Assembly (NCBI GenBank): GCA_963760285.1
Contig: CAVXCI010000001.1
Coordinates: 186,001 to 250,000 of the forward strand
Source of the DNA: PALSA-278 sp963760285
GTDB lineage: Bacteria > Acidobacteriota > Terriglobia > Acidiferrales > UBA7541
Direction of reading: 5' to 3'
Length of the DNA stretch: 64,000 nt
In this document: positions 43,348 through 53,300 of the stretch, piece by piece
How the letters are laid out: each line of letters begins with the position of its first letter
Position numbering within the stretch: position 1 is the first letter of the stretch
Notes under the pieces: model-generated
Told to the model about the DNA's origin: nothing
Databases searched by the model: none
Seen by the model: the letters and a program-made list of their open reading frames with translations, nothing else
Made by a program: the position numbers and the translations under genes

Positions 43348-44502
43348 TTAGAAGTTCCGCTGCGGATAAGCCGCAAGCGAAAGCAGGGAGGAGCTCACTC
43401 CGTTATTGAAGGGAGATCCCGATACTTCCGTGGTGGTGCCATCGGAATTGATCTGCAATGCCCCCACCAGTCCGTTGGGAGAACTGAACTCGGCCACGTA
43501 GATTCCACCGCCATTGCCGGAATCCGTCGCCGTGGTAAGGCCGCCGATGGAGATAATCGCGCCGGAATCACCCAGCGTGGTGATGCCCACATAGGAAACG
43601 CCCAGCGGACTCTCCGCGAAGCCAAGCGAAGTGACCTGCTTGGAAAGGTTATTGCTCACGTAGAGAAACTTTTCGTTGGGACTGATCCACACGTCGCTGG
43701 AATCCTGTCCCGCGCCCAGGCTGCCGTCTCCGCCGAAGCTCGTTTCCGCGCCCAGCGTGCCGTTGGAATTGATGGGGTAGATTTCAATCTGCGTGGAGCC
43801 GCCGGTGGCGTCGCCGAAGACGACATACTTGCTGTCGCTGGTGATGTCCACGCCCGCCGGTCCGTTCAATGCGGTATAGGGACCGTTTTCCGTCAGAACT
43901 CCCTTCGAGCTGATGGAGAAAGAGTCCACCAGATTCGCGCCGTAGCCGTAACCCACCACGAGAGTCTTTCCGTCCGGAGTGGCTCTCATGCCCGCCACCG
44001 ACTGATCGGCAGCGACGTCGTACGTGCCCAGAAGCGAGAGCTTGCAGCCCGTTTCAATTTCAAATACTCCGATATTTGCCGAAACGCCGTAGGCCGCGAA
44101 GAGCAGCTTGCCCCGCGCCGCCAGCCCCATGCTATAGCCGAAGCCGTCGCTGTTGCCTTCCGGGTCGGTATAATTGCCGGTTTTCGCCAGCGCCGGAACC
44201 GTGAATGCGGCGATGTCGCTGGTGCCGGCGTCCCCCACAAAGAGGCATTGATTCGCCCCACTCCCGGAGAGGATGATGCGGTCCAGCGCGAAGTCACCGC
44301 CGCCCCCGCCGTTCCCGCCGGTCTGCACGGTCTTGGCGATTTCGAGGCTTTTATTTTCGAGCTTAAAAATTGTCGCGGAGTTGGCCTCCGATGGCGGATC
44401 GTTATTGGTGATGACATAGTGGCCGGTTTGAGCCAGCACGGCCACCGGGGATAAAGCGGCGATTGCCGCCATCAAGGCTGTCAATGGAAAGAGTCTTTTC
44501 AT
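43348..44502 (-). CDS. Secreted lactonase-like beta-propeller protein
   Basis: 384 residues from the ATG at 44502, chosen because AGGAG lies six bases upstream and the product opens with a signal peptide (MKRLFPLTALMAAIAALSP, cleaved near VLAQTG). Blades of the lactonase/YncE type are visible: GMRATPDGKTLVVGYGYG, GVDITSDSKYVVFGDATG and DVWISPNEKFLYVSNNLS. No metal or active-site residues can be assigned, so it may be a binding protein instead of an enzyme. A gap of 316 bases separates it from the propeller gene downstream. Confidence 0.8.
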   Translation of the reverse strand: MKRLFPLTALMAAIAALSPVAVLAQTGHYVITNNDPPSEANSATIFKLENKSLEIAKTVQTGGNGGGGGDFALDRIILSGSGANQCLFVGDAGTSDIAAFTVPALAKTGNYTDPEGNSDGFGYSMGLAARGKLLFAAYGVSANIGVFEIETGCKLSLLGTYDVAADQSVAGMRATPDGKTLVVGYGYGANLVDSFSISSKGVLTENGPYTALNGPAGVDITSDSKYVVFGDATGGSTQIEIYPINSNGTLGAETSFGGDGSLGAGQDSSDVWISPNEKFLYVSNNLSKQVTSLGFAESPLGVSYVGITTLGDSGAIISIGGLTTATDSGNGGGIYVAEFSSPNGLVGALQINSDGTTTEVSGSPFNNGVSSSLLSLAAYPQRNF

Positions 44503-44657
44503 GTGCATCTCCTGTTGGCCAGAATTTCTGTTTGCCTTTCTGGCTGCCATTGATTGTACGTCCCGCGGCCTCCGGCGGAGCGGTTTTTCACCGGCTGCCA
44601 TCGCGAGCGATTCCGGCGGCGGACGTCCGTTGGCGACGCACGGCTTTAATCGAAGAG

Positions 44658-45713
44658 TCAGGTTCGCGGGGCGGCCTCGATGATGGAAACCAGTTCTCCC
44701 GGGACCGGGATGACGCGCAGGCACTCGAACCCTGACCTTTTCAGCAAGGCTTTCCACTCGACGGCGCTGCGTTCTTTGCCTCCGGTGACGGCCAGCATGT
44801 TCAGGTCGCTCATGAAACGATGCTCCAAATCCAAGTCAGGATGATCCACCACATCCGGCAGGACGAATTCGATTATCAGAAGGCGGCCCTCCGGCGGCAG
44901 AACGGAGCGGCAATTGCGGAGGATGCCGAGGGCCGCTTCATCTCCATAGCCGTGGAGCAGATGCTTCATCATGCAGACATCGGCTCCCGGGGGAACGGCG
45001 GCGCACAGATCGGCGGCCAGGACCTTGCAACGCGCGTTGAGCCCTTCGCTTTCGAAACGTGAGGTCGCCATATCAATGGAATCCGGGCGATCAACCAGCA
45101 TCCCGCGCAGGTGGGGATAGGCCATAAGGACCGCGCAGATCAGCGCGCCTCCGCCTCCGCCCAGGTCGGCGGCGACGTGGTAAGGGGAAAAGTCCCACGC
45201 CCGCGCGATGGACATGTAGTCTTCCACGGGAGCGGTGCCCATGACGGCGCGAAAAATGTCGCCGGAATCCAGCGCTTTGGACCAGCGCGACGCGACACCT
45301 TCGCTCTGCATGATGCTCGCGGCCTTTTCTCCGGTCCGAATGCACTCGGTGAGGTAGGACCAGTTGTCGGCGAGCAGGTCCGCCCAGAACACAATCGCCG
45401 CCCATTCCGAGCGGGGGGCGTCCTTGCGCAGCGGCTCGCCAAAGGGCGTAAGGACGAAGCGCGCGGGCGCGGTTTCCGCCACCACGCCGAAACTCGCGAG
45501 GGCGCGCAGGAGGCGGTAAAGCGAGGCAGGGTCGGCCTGGCAAAGATTCGCCAACTGAGCGACGGTTCGTTCATCGCCCCCGAGAGCGTCCGCCACGCCC
45601 AGACGCGCGGCAGCGCACAGGATTCGGCTGCGGGCATAGCCCATGGCCATGCCAGTGAGCGTGCTATTGCGCGTCACATTCCCAATTTCGCCCTGAGCTT
45701 CCGGCATATCCAT
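44658..45713 (-). CDS. SAM-dependent O-methyltransferase, acetylserotonin-OMT-like
   Basis: 351 residues starting at 45713 (GAGGAAGA before the ATG). An N-terminal winged-helix dimerisation domain (LCQADPASLYRLLRALASFG) is followed by the Rossmann methyltransferase domain: AADLGGGGGALICAVL as the SAM loop, MLVDRPDSIDMA as the acidic second strand, and MKHLLHGYGDEAALGILRNC with the His of the usual KHxLHDW-type motif. Such enzymes methylate hydroxyls of small aromatic or polyketide molecules. No biosynthetic partner is nearby, so the substrate is unknown. It is divergent from the Mrp gene. Confidence 0.85.
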   Translation of the reverse strand: MDMPEAQGEIGNVTRNSTLTGMAMGYARSRILCAAARLGVADALGGDERTVAQLANLCQADPASLYRLLRALASFGVVAETAPARFVLTPFGEPLRKDAPRSEWAAIVFWADLLADNWSYLTECIRTGEKAASIMQSEGVASRWSKALDSGDIFRAVMGTAPVEDYMSIARAWDFSPYHVAADLGGGGGALICAVLMAYPHLRGMLVDRPDSIDMATSRFESEGLNARCKVLAADLCAAVPPGADVCMMKHLLHGYGDEAALGILRNCRSVLPPEGRLLIIEFVLPDVVDHPDLDLEHRFMSDLNMLAVTGGKERSAVEWKALLKRSGFECLRVIPVPGELVSIIEAAPRT

Positions 45714-45913
45714 TCTTCCTCTCTTCCTCGCGGAGCAAGCATAGACCCTGAGCACACCAGGACGGAAAGAGTTTTCGGCAGCTGTAAAAGGCGGAACAGC
45801 TCAAACTGGACCACATCCGGGAGGCGGCGGGCGGCTTGCCGAGGGTGGCAGCGCGGTCTATGATAACTGTTCAGCAAAAAGCTGCTGCGAAACGCAGTAC
45901 GACAGGGGAAGAG

Positions 45914-46729
45914 ATGCCTCCAGAGCAGAAAGCGCCCATTCCGGGCGTGAAAAAGCTGGTTGCGGTGGCCAGCGGGAAGGGCGGCGTGGGAAAAACCACC
46001 GTGGCGGTGAATCTGGCCATTGCGCTGCAGCGTCTGGGCAACACAGTGGGCCTGCTGGACGCGGACGTCTACGGGCCGAACGTGCCGGTGATGCTGGGGT
46101 CCACGGAAACGCCGAGGGCGCTGGACGACCGCACCATTATTCCAGTGGAAGCCTACGGACTGAAAATGATTTCCATGGGACTGCTGAATCCCGGAGACCG
46201 TCCGCTGATTTGGCGCGGTCCGATGCTGCACAGCGTGATTCAGCAGTTTCTGCGCAGCGTGCAGTGGGGCGAACTGGATTATTTAATTGTGGACCTGCCG
46301 CCGGGAACGGGCGACGTGCAGCTGACGCTGATCCAATCGGTGGCGCTGACGGGAACGGTGATTGTGACCACGCCGTCGGTGGTGGCGCTGGCGGACGTGC
46401 GCAAGGCCATCGAAATGTTCCGGCAGGTGAACGTGGAAATTCTGGGCGTGGTGGAAAATATGTCGTACTTCAACTGCCCGCACTGCCAGGAGCGCGTGGA
46501 TATCTTCGGGCACGGCGAAGGCGCGCTGATGGCCAAAACTTTTGGCGTCCCGCTGCTGGGGGAAATCGAAATTGACCCGCAAATCCGGGTGGGCGGAGAC
46601 GGCGGAAAGCCCGTCGCCGCGGGCGGAGAGAATGCTCCCGGAGCGCGCGGATTTTATGAAGTGGCGCGGCAATTGACGGAGCGGCTGGCCAGCGTCACCG
46701 CCGTGGGGCCTGCGATTCAGATTGACTAG
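45914..46729 (+). CDS. Mrp/NBP35-type iron-sulfur carrier ATPase
   Basis: 271 residues from the ATG at 45914, preceded by GGGGAAG; an earlier in-frame ATG at 45860 lacks a ribosome site. The deviant Walker A VAVASGKGGVGKTTVAVNLA, LLDADVYGPNVPVMLG, LIVDLPPGTGDVQLTLIQ and VVENMSYFNCPHCQERVDIF, with the Cys-x-x-Cys that bridges the cluster in dimers, are all present. It lacks the N-terminal MIP18/DUF59 domain of longer Mrp proteins. It probably helps load Fe-S clusters onto target proteins. Confidence 0.93.
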   Translation: MPPEQKAPIPGVKKLVAVASGKGGVGKTTVAVNLAIALQRLGNTVGLLDADVYGPNVPVMLGSTETPRALDDRTIIPVEAYGLKMISMGLLNPGDRPLIWRGPMLHSVIQQFLRSVQWGELDYLIVDLPPGTGDVQLTLIQSVALTGTVIVTTPSVVALADVRKAIEMFRQVNVEILGVVENMSYFNCPHCQERVDIFGHGEGALMAKTFGVPLLGEIEIDPQIRVGGDGGKPVAAGGENAPGARGFYEVARQLTERLASVTAVGPAIQID

Positions 46730-46757
46730 GATCTATCTTCGTTTGCGCCCATAGGGG

Positions 46758-46898
46758 GTCGCGGCTTTAGCCGCGACATTAATGCGGGCTGGACTCGGGG
46801 CTTTCAAGCCCTGAGGTCACACTTATAGCCGTCCCTGGTGCTTCAGGGGTTGAAACCCCGGAAGGGTCGGCGGTGATTGTCGGGGCTGAAGCCCCGAC
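46758..46898. repeat. Array of four REP-like hairpins
   Basis: Four palindromes follow one another in a 402-base gap: GTCGCGGCT-TT-AGCCGCGAC (46758-46777), CTCGGGGCTT-TC-AAGCCCTGAG with one mismatch (46794-46815), CTTCAGGGGTT-GAAACCCCGGAAG with mismatches (46841-46864) and GTCGGGGCT-GA-AGCCCCGAC (46879-46898). The last two recur almost unchanged near 54.45 kb. This is a dispersed intergenic repeat family. It follows the Mrp gene, so one hairpin could also end its transcript. The rest of the gap (46899-47131) shows nothing I can name. Confidence 0.75.
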
Positions 46899-47131
46899 CC
46901 CCTGAAAGGCTCAAGCCTCTTTCATTTGGCGGCCCTCGCGGCGGAGAGCGAGCGGCGACTGCGCAAGAAGCAAGGCCTTTTTTATTTTGCAGGCCACACC
47001 GTGAAGCCGAGGCCCCGGTCCGCTAGAGAGCCGTCTCCTGCTGCTGCTAACCTGCTAAAATTACGGTTCGTAATAAGGTGGATTGCTCCTGAGCGCGCAT
47101 CCTGCTTTGGAGCGCCGTCAGGGGGGATAAT

Positions 47132-47650
47132 TTGCTGCGAGGTTATGAGGGCAAAGTGCCGATGCTGGCGCACAGCGCGTACGTGGACCCGGCGGCGGTG
47201 GTGATTGGCGACGTCACGCTGGGAGAAAGCGCCAGCGTGTGGCCGGGAGCGGTGCTGCGCGGCGACGTCCATTTCATTCGCGTGGGGGCGCGCTCCAATG
47301 TGCAGGATAATTCCGTCCTGCACGGAATGCTGGGCGAATATCCCGTGGTTGTTGGCGACGACGTGACCGTGGGGCATGGCGTGATACTCCACGGCTGCGT
47401 GATTGAATCGCGCTGCCTGATTGGCATGGGGTCCATTATTTTGAATGGCGCGCGCGTGGGCGAAGGCTGCATCATCGCCGCGGGAACGCTGATTCCCGAG
47501 CGCACCATCATCAAGGCGGGCAGTCTGGTGATGGGTCATCCCGGGAAAGTTACTCGGCAACTGACGGACGAGGATCAGAAAACGATTTTGCGTTATGGCG
47601 AACGGTACGTGGGCTATAAGAATGCGCACATGGCGGAACTGAAAAAGTGA
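47132..47650 (+). CDS. Gamma-carbonic-anhydrase-like hexapeptide protein
   Basis: 172 residues from TTG at 47132 with AGGGGGGATAA immediately upstream; the next ATG, at 47161, would remove part of the first strand. A left-handed beta-helix is evident from hexapeptide repeats (YVDPAAVVIGDVTLGESASV, GDDVTVGHGVILHGCVIESR). The His residues in SVLHGMLG and VTVGHGVILHGC correspond to the zinc ligands of gamma-carbonic anhydrases. Whether it has anhydrase activity is unknown for most of the family. Its stop overlaps the hisS start as GTGA, so the two are coupled. Confidence 0.9.
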   Translation: MLRGYEGKVPMLAHSAYVDPAAVVIGDVTLGESASVWPGAVLRGDVHFIRVGARSNVQDNSVLHGMLGEYPVVVGDDVTVGHGVILHGCVIESRCLIGMGSIILNGARVGEGCIIAAGTLIPERTIIKAGSLVMGHPGKVTRQLTDEDQKTILRYGERYVGYKNAHMAELKK

Positions 47651-49239
47651 GCGAGCAGCCAAAAATTCGGGCCGTCCGCGGCGTGCGGGATATTTTGCCG
47701 CCGGAGTCGGCGCTGTGGAACCGCGTCGAGCAGACAGCCCGGGAAGTTTTTCAGTCGTATGGATTCGGGGAAATAAGGTTGCCGATATTTGAGGAGAAAC
47801 AACTTTTTGTTCGAACGGTTGGAGCAGATACAGAAATTGTCTCCAAGGAAATGTATGCATTCGCAGACCATCACCTCGGATATCTCGAAGAGTTTCGAAC
47901 GGATGTGAAACTCGAGGGACAAAACTTCTGGGTGGGCGATGCGGCTTCGGAAGAATTGTATCGCAAAGCATTGGAGCGTTTTTTAGTCGCGTTTGAGTCA
48001 ATTTGGGAAAGCCCTGACGAGGAGTCAATTCGCACCGACAAAAATGTGAAACGTCGCCAAGAAATCATGTCTCTCGTCAGTCAATTCGATCAGCTATTGA
48101 AGGTGGAGTGCATTGAAGATTTCCGGGAAAAAGTCGATAGCATTCGCCGAGACATCGAAAGGAACTTGGACGGCCTTGAATTTGGCGCCGTTCTGACCCT
48201 GCGGCCGGAAGCGACGGCGAGCGTGGTACGCGCGTACATCGAGCACGGGATGCACACGCTGCCGGGCGACGTGAAGCTCTACTACATGGGGCCGATGTTC
48301 CGGCGGGAGCGGCCGCAGAAGGGCCGCTACCGGCAGTTCTACCAGATTGGCGCGGAGGTGCTGGGGCAGTCAGACGCGCCGGCGGTGGACGCGGAAGTGA
48401 TCGAGATGCTGATGGATTATTTCACGCGGCTGGAGCTGACGGGAACCACGCTGCACGTGAACTCCATCGGCTGCGCGGATTGCCGGCGGGCGTACGTGGA
48501 AACACTGCGCGCGGCGCTGCGCGCGGTGAAAGACAAGCTGGGCGCGGACAGCCAGCGAAGGATTGAGACCAATCCGCTGCGCGTCCTGGATTCGAAGCTG
48601 CCTGAAGAGCAAGCGGTGATTCAAACGCTGCCGAAGGTTGCCGACCATCTGTGCGAATCGTGCCGCGCGCATTTCGCCGCGTTGCAGGAGGAATTGAGAT
48701 TGCGCGGCGTGGCGTACGAGGTTAACTGGCGGCTGGTGCGCGGGCTGGATTACTACACGCGGACGACGTTTGAAATTACCGCGCAGGGCCTCGGCTCGCA
48801 GAACGCGGTGTGCGGCGGCGGGCGGTACGACGGGCTGGTGGAAATGCTGGGCGGTCCGCCGACGAAAGGCATCGGATTCGCCATCGGACTCGACCGCTTG
48901 ATTCTCTCGTTGCAGGAATTGGGCAAAGGCGATGTGGTGACAGGGCCGGACGTGTTCATCGCCTGGATGGGCCAGCCCACGTGGGCAACCGCCGTCCGGA
49001 CTGCGCGGCAGTTGCGCGACGCGGGCATTGCCGTCGAGCTGCCCGCCGAAGAGATGAAATTTCGCAAGGCGCTGGGGCTGGCGGACAAGCTGGGCGCGCG
49101 GTTTGCGCTGATTATTGGCGAAGATGAAGTCGCCGGCGGACAGTTGACGCTAAAGCGCCTGAGCGATGGGGATCAGAAGAAATTGGCCGCGGACGAATTG
49201 GCGGCGTATTTGAAGAGCGAATTGCATCCGGGGAAATAG
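47647..49239 (+). CDS. hisS: Histidyl-tRNA synthetase with an in-frame insert of about 105 residues
   Basis: Charges tRNA-His. At 530 residues it is about 110 longer than usual. Class II motif 1 (FGEIRLPIFEEKQLF), FVRTVGADTEIVSKEMYAFA, LTLRPEATASVVRAY (motif 2 region), FRRERPQKGRYRQFYQIGAE, LVRGLDYYTRTTFEI and motif 3 GIGFAIGLDRLILSL are all intact. Between MYAFAD (residue 74) and AVLTLRPE (residue 181) lies a charged, mostly helical segment (KLEGQNFWVGDAASEELYRK and onward) instead of the normal short hairpin turn. The DNA from about 47745 to 48185 is clearly less GC-rich than the rest. It starts with GTG overlapping the upstream stop codon. Confidence 0.92.
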   Translation: MSEQPKIRAVRGVRDILPPESALWNRVEQTAREVFQSYGFGEIRLPIFEEKQLFVRTVGADTEIVSKEMYAFADHHLGYLEEFRTDVKLEGQNFWVGDAASEELYRKALERFLVAFESIWESPDEESIRTDKNVKRRQEIMSLVSQFDQLLKVECIEDFREKVDSIRRDIERNLDGLEFGAVLTLRPEATASVVRAYIEHGMHTLPGDVKLYYMGPMFRRERPQKGRYRQFYQIGAEVLGQSDAPAVDAEVIEMLMDYFTRLELTGTTLHVNSIGCADCRRAYVETLRAALRAVKDKLGADSQRRIETNPLRVLDSKLPEEQAVIQTLPKVADHLCESCRAHFAALQEELRLRGVAYEVNWRLVRGLDYYTRTTFEITAQGLGSQNAVCGGGRYDGLVEMLGGPPTKGIGFAIGLDRLILSLQELGKGDVVTGPDVFIAWMGQPTWATAVRTARQLRDAGIAVELPAEEMKFRKALGLADKLGARFALIIGEDEVAGGQLTLKRLSDGDQKKLAADELAAYLKSELHPGK

Positions 49240-49279
49240 CGGGCGTAATCACCCGCGTCGGAAAGCGGAGATAGAGAGC

Positions 49280-51033
49280 ATGGCGCTGGACCAACTGGGA
49301 AATTTGAAGAGGACAAACACCTGCGGCGAATTGCGCGCGGCGGATGAAGGCCGCGAAGTGGTCCTGATGGGATGGGTGCAGACGCGCCGCGATCTCGGCC
49401 AGCTGATCTTCGTGGATTTGCGCGACCGCACCGGCATCGCGCAGATCGTTTTTTCGCCGGAAGACGCGGCGGAGGCGCATGCCAGGGCGTCCGAACTGCG
49501 CTCGGAATTCGTGATTGCCGTGGAAGGGCGCGTGGCGCGGCGGCAGAAAGCGAATCCGGAACTGCCCACCGGTGAAATCGAAATTCGCGCGGCGAAACTG
49601 CACATCCTGAACACGGCGAAGACTCCCCCGTTCCAGATTGAAGACGAAGTGAACGCCAGCGAGGAGTTGCGGCTGCGCTACCGCTATCTGGATTTGCGGC
49701 GGCCGCGGCTGCACGGCAACATCGCGCTGCGGCACCGCGTGATTCTGGAAATCCGCCGCGCGCTGGACGGAATGGGATTTTACGAAATCGAAACGCCCAT
49801 GCTGACGCGGTCCACGCCGGAAGGCGCGCGCGATTTTCTGGTCCCCAGCCGCGTGCATCACGGGCAGTTCTACGCGCTGCCGCAGTCGCCGCAGATTTTC
49901 AAGCAGATTCTGATGATTTCCGGGATGGAGCGGTATTTCCAGATTGTGAAATGTTTCCGCGACGAAGACTTGCGCGCCGACCGCCAGCTGGAATTCACGC
50001 AGCTGGACTTGGAAATGTCCTTTCCCGCGCCAGGAAGATATTTTCGGGGTGATTGAAAAAACGCTGGAGCGCGCGTTCGCGGTGATTGGCGTGGCGCTGA
50101 AGCCGCCGTTCCGGCTGCTGGATTATCGCGAAGCGCTGCGCCGTTTCGGCAGTGACAAGCCGGACTTGCGGTTTGGGATGGAGTTGCGCGACGTGACCGC
50201 GGCGTTTGAAGACGCGCGCGAAAAGATGCAGCTTACCGGCAACGTGCAGGCGATTGTGGCGCCGGGCGCGGCGGGATTTTCGCGCAAACAACTGGACGAA
50301 CTGGCGGAGACGGCGAAATCGCTGGGAGCGAAGTCACTGTTCACGGCGAAAGTGACGGCGGAAGGAGTGCAGTCGCCGCTGGAAAAAACGCTGGGTGCGG
50401 AAAAAGTGAAGGAACTGGCGGCGCTGGCGGGCGCGCAGGCCGGCGATTTGATTCTGGCGGTGGCGGCGCGGGAGCAGACTCCCGGGGACGGACAACGCCG
50501 CGCTGGTGGCGGGACAGTTGCGTCTGCGGCTGGCGGAACAGTTGAAACTGATTCCGCGGGACGGTGGGAGTTCGCGTGGATTACGGGATTTCCGCTGTTT
50601 GAATGGAGCGACACGGAAAAGCGCTGGGTGAGCGCGCAGCATCCGTTCACGGGAATCGTGGAAGAGGATTTGGACAAGCTGGAGACGGCGCCGCAGGAAT
50701 GCCGGTCCAAGGGATACGATCTGGTGCTGAATGGAGTGGAGCTTGGTTCGGGCAGCATACGAATTCACCGGCAGGATATTCAGGAGCGGCTTTTCCGCGC
50801 GCTGGGACTTTCGGCGGAAGAAGCGCGGCAGCGGTTCGGATTTTTCCTCGACGCGCTGACGTATCGGCACTCCTCCGCACGGCGGCATCGCGCTGGGCAT
50901 TGACCGCATGGTGATGCTGATGGCCGGCGAAAAATCCATTCGCGACGTGATTGCGTTCCCGAAAACCACTTCGGCGCAGGATTTGATGGCGGAATCCCCG
51001 TCGCGCGGTCAGCAAAGCCCAACTCATGGCTGA
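49280..51033 (+). CDS. aspS: Aspartyl-tRNA synthetase, broken by several single-base indels
   Basis: Bacterial-type AspRS: an OB-fold anticodon domain (LMGWVQTRRDLGQLIFVDLR), catalytic motifs (YRYLDLRRPRLHGNIALRHR, then FLVPSRVHHGQFYALPQSPQ and FRDEDLRADRQLEFTQLDLE), the GAD insert and the end motif GGIALGIDRMVMLMAGE. As written the frame breaks near 50030 (an extra C in TTTCCCGCGC), 50480 and 50560 (a cancelling pair restoring DNAALVAGQLRLRLAEQLKL), 50870 (one extra base in TATCGGCACTCC) and 51005 (TCGCGCGG). Correcting these gives a normal protein of about 590 residues; the natural end may be near 51060. The enzyme is essential, so sequence error is the likeliest cause. Confidence 0.88.
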
Positions 51034-51285
51034 TCTAGGATCTACGAATTCCGATCATGAGGAATCCTGCGGACATGCCCGCACTGCAAACAAAGAGATT
51101 GACCTGATCACCATTCGTGACCAGACGATTCGGTTCGGGTTTCCGCTGGAGTTGAATGTGGAACGGAACAACCCGACGTGTCCCGGAGCGTCATGTTTTT
51201 GATGTTCGTGCTGCCAACGGGGAAGTGACGGCGGGTTGACAGCATCGATGACGTCGGCTGGCATTCGTCTGCGTTACAGCTATCA

Positions 51286-53298
51286 ATGAGCAGAATCCGC
51301 ATATTGCCGGAGCAGGTGGCGAACAAGATTGCCGCGGGCGAAGTGGTCGAGCGGCCGGCGTCGGTGGTGAAGGAGCTGCTGGAAAACGCGCTGGACGCGG
51401 GCGCGAAAACGATTCGCATCGAAGTGGAGTCGGGCGGCAAGCGGCTGATTCGGGTGACCGACGACGGCTGCGGGATGAGTCACGACGACGCGCTGCTGGC
51501 GTTCGAGCGGCACGCCACGTCGAAGCTGCGCACGGCGGACGACCTGCTTTCCATCGCCACGCTGGGATTTCGCGGCGAGGCGCTGCCGACGATCGCGGCG
51601 GTGTCGCGGCTGACGCTGGAGACGCGCGCGGAAGCAGACGCCGAAGGCACGCGCGTGGAATTCGCGGGCGGAAAACTGCTCAGCGTGAAACCGGCGGGCG
51701 TGCCGCGCGGGAACGTCGGTAAGCGTCGCGGACCTTTTTTACTGCGTCCCGGCGCGGCGAAAATTCCTGAAATCGGAAACCACGGAGCTGGGGCACATCG
51801 CGTCGCTGGTGACGCATTACGCGCTGGCGCATCCGGACCGGCACATCCTGCTGAAAACTCCGTCACAGGAAATTCTGAACGCTGCGCCGGTGAGCCAGGC
51901 GGCCGAGCGCGTCTATCAGGTGTTCGGGCGGCAGGCGCTGCAGGAGCTGCTGGAAATTCCGCCGACGGAAGGGCCGGTGCGGTCGGTCGATCACCGAGGC
52001 GGAACGGAGCCGGGAGAAGAAGCCGCGCGGTTGCGCGTGACGGGATTCACGTCGCGGCCGGAAGTGCAGCGCAACAATCGCAACGGAATTTATCTTTTCG
52101 TGAACCGCCGGCTGGTGCGCGACAAACTGCTGCTGCACGCCATCGGAGAAGCCTATCGCAACATCAGCCGCCGGGAGTTTTTCCTGCGTGCTGCTGTTTC
52201 TCGAGCTGCCGTATCAGGAAGTGGACGTGAACGTCCATCCGGCGAAAATCGAGGTGCGCTTCCGGCATCCGCAGTTTGTCCATGATTTCGCGCGCGATGC
52301 GGTACGCCATGCGCTGGGACAGACACGTCCTATTGCAGGATTTCCGATGGGGCGCACGCAAGGCGCGATACATTCGAGCGGAGGGGCAGTCGCGGCGTCC
52401 GAAAGCGGCGCGGGAATTGCGGCGAGCGACGCCGCGCGGCAATCTCCGGGCGCGGACGGAAACACAGCCATAATGGGCCGCCGCGCGCGGTGTTGCCTGT
52501 CCCGTTTGAAGACATGGCGGCGATGACGGCGTCGGCGGCGGGATTTGAGTTGAGCGGAGCGCCGGACAGACCGTATCCCGCAGCGGCTGCCATTTGAAGC
52601 CGGCGGAAGCGCGGGAGCGAATGCCGCCGGAAACGACCTTGCGTTTCCCGTGCCGGGAGCCGCAGCGGCGAAATCAACGGCCAGCGAAGCTCCGGCCACG
52701 CTGCCACGGCCGGAGGAAATCTCCGATCTGAAAGCCGCTGGGACAGGTGCGCAACAGTTTTATTGTGGCCATAAACGGCGAAGGGCTGTGGATCATTGAC
52801 CAACACGTGGCGCATGAGCGCGTCCTTTTCGAACAGCATCTGCGCGCGCGAAGAGCGGGCGCTATCGGCGGGCAGCGGCTGCTGATGCCGTTGATCGTCG
52901 AATTGACGCCGCGGCAACTGGCGATTTTCGATCAGATCGAAGAAGAACTGCGCGCCAACGGGTTTGAAGCGCAGCACATGGGCGGACGCAGCGTGGCCAT
53001 TCAGGCGGCCCCGGCGGGAATCGCGGGTGGCGACGCGGAAAAACTGCTGAACGAAATTCTGGACGGCGCGGGGCGCGAGTCGCAGGCCGTTTCGATGGAG
53101 ACGCTGCAGGGGCAGATTGCGGCGTCCACGGCGTGCCATGCGGCAATTAAGGTCAACATGGCGCTGGACCGCACCAAAATGGAATGGCTGCTGGCGGAAC
53201 TGGCGCGGACGGAATATCCCATGAGCTGTCCGCATGGAAGGCCAGTGGTTCTGCGCTATTCGCTGCGGGACATCGAGCGCGCGTTCAAGAGAATTTAA
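51286..53298 (+). CDS. mutL: DNA mismatch repair protein MutL, broken by several single-base indels
   Basis: The total span of 671 codons matches normal MutL. The N-terminal GHKL ATPase is intact: RILPEQVANKIAAGEVVERP, LLENALDAGAK, VTDDGCGM and LGFRGEALPTI. The frame breaks near 51715, after which SVSVADLFYCVPARRKFLKS resumes in another frame, then near 52190 (FLELPYQEVDVNVHPAKIEV follows), 52490, 52575 and 52735. The C-terminal dimerisation domain (SFIVAINGEGLWIIDQHVAH, then STACHAAIKVNMALD and MSCPHGRPVV) is open to the stop. The CPHGRP motif and the metal-site region suggest the endonuclease-type MutL of bacteria lacking MutH. A real mutL null would make a mutator strain, but the pattern fits error better. 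Confidence 0.87.
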
Positions 53299-53300
53299 GA

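Noticed and set aside
46982..48028. A 348-codon minus-strand frame opposite the carbonic-anhydrase-like gene and hisS
   Set aside because: The plus-strand genes are unmistakable and this frame is His/Arg/Pro-rich without family features.
47869..48186. Intein in HisS
   Set aside because: No Cys/Ser at the N-terminal junction and no His-Asn plus Cys/Ser/Thr at the C-terminal junction; about 105 residues is also too short for a usual intein.
51026..51202. Possible small gene after aspS (MADLGSTNSDHEES...)
   Set aside because: Better explained as the indel-damaged C-terminus of AspS plus non-coding sequence before mutL.
49280..53298. aspS and mutL as true pseudogenes
   Set aside because: Indels often cancel in pairs and protein conservation persists between them, which does not fit long-term decay.
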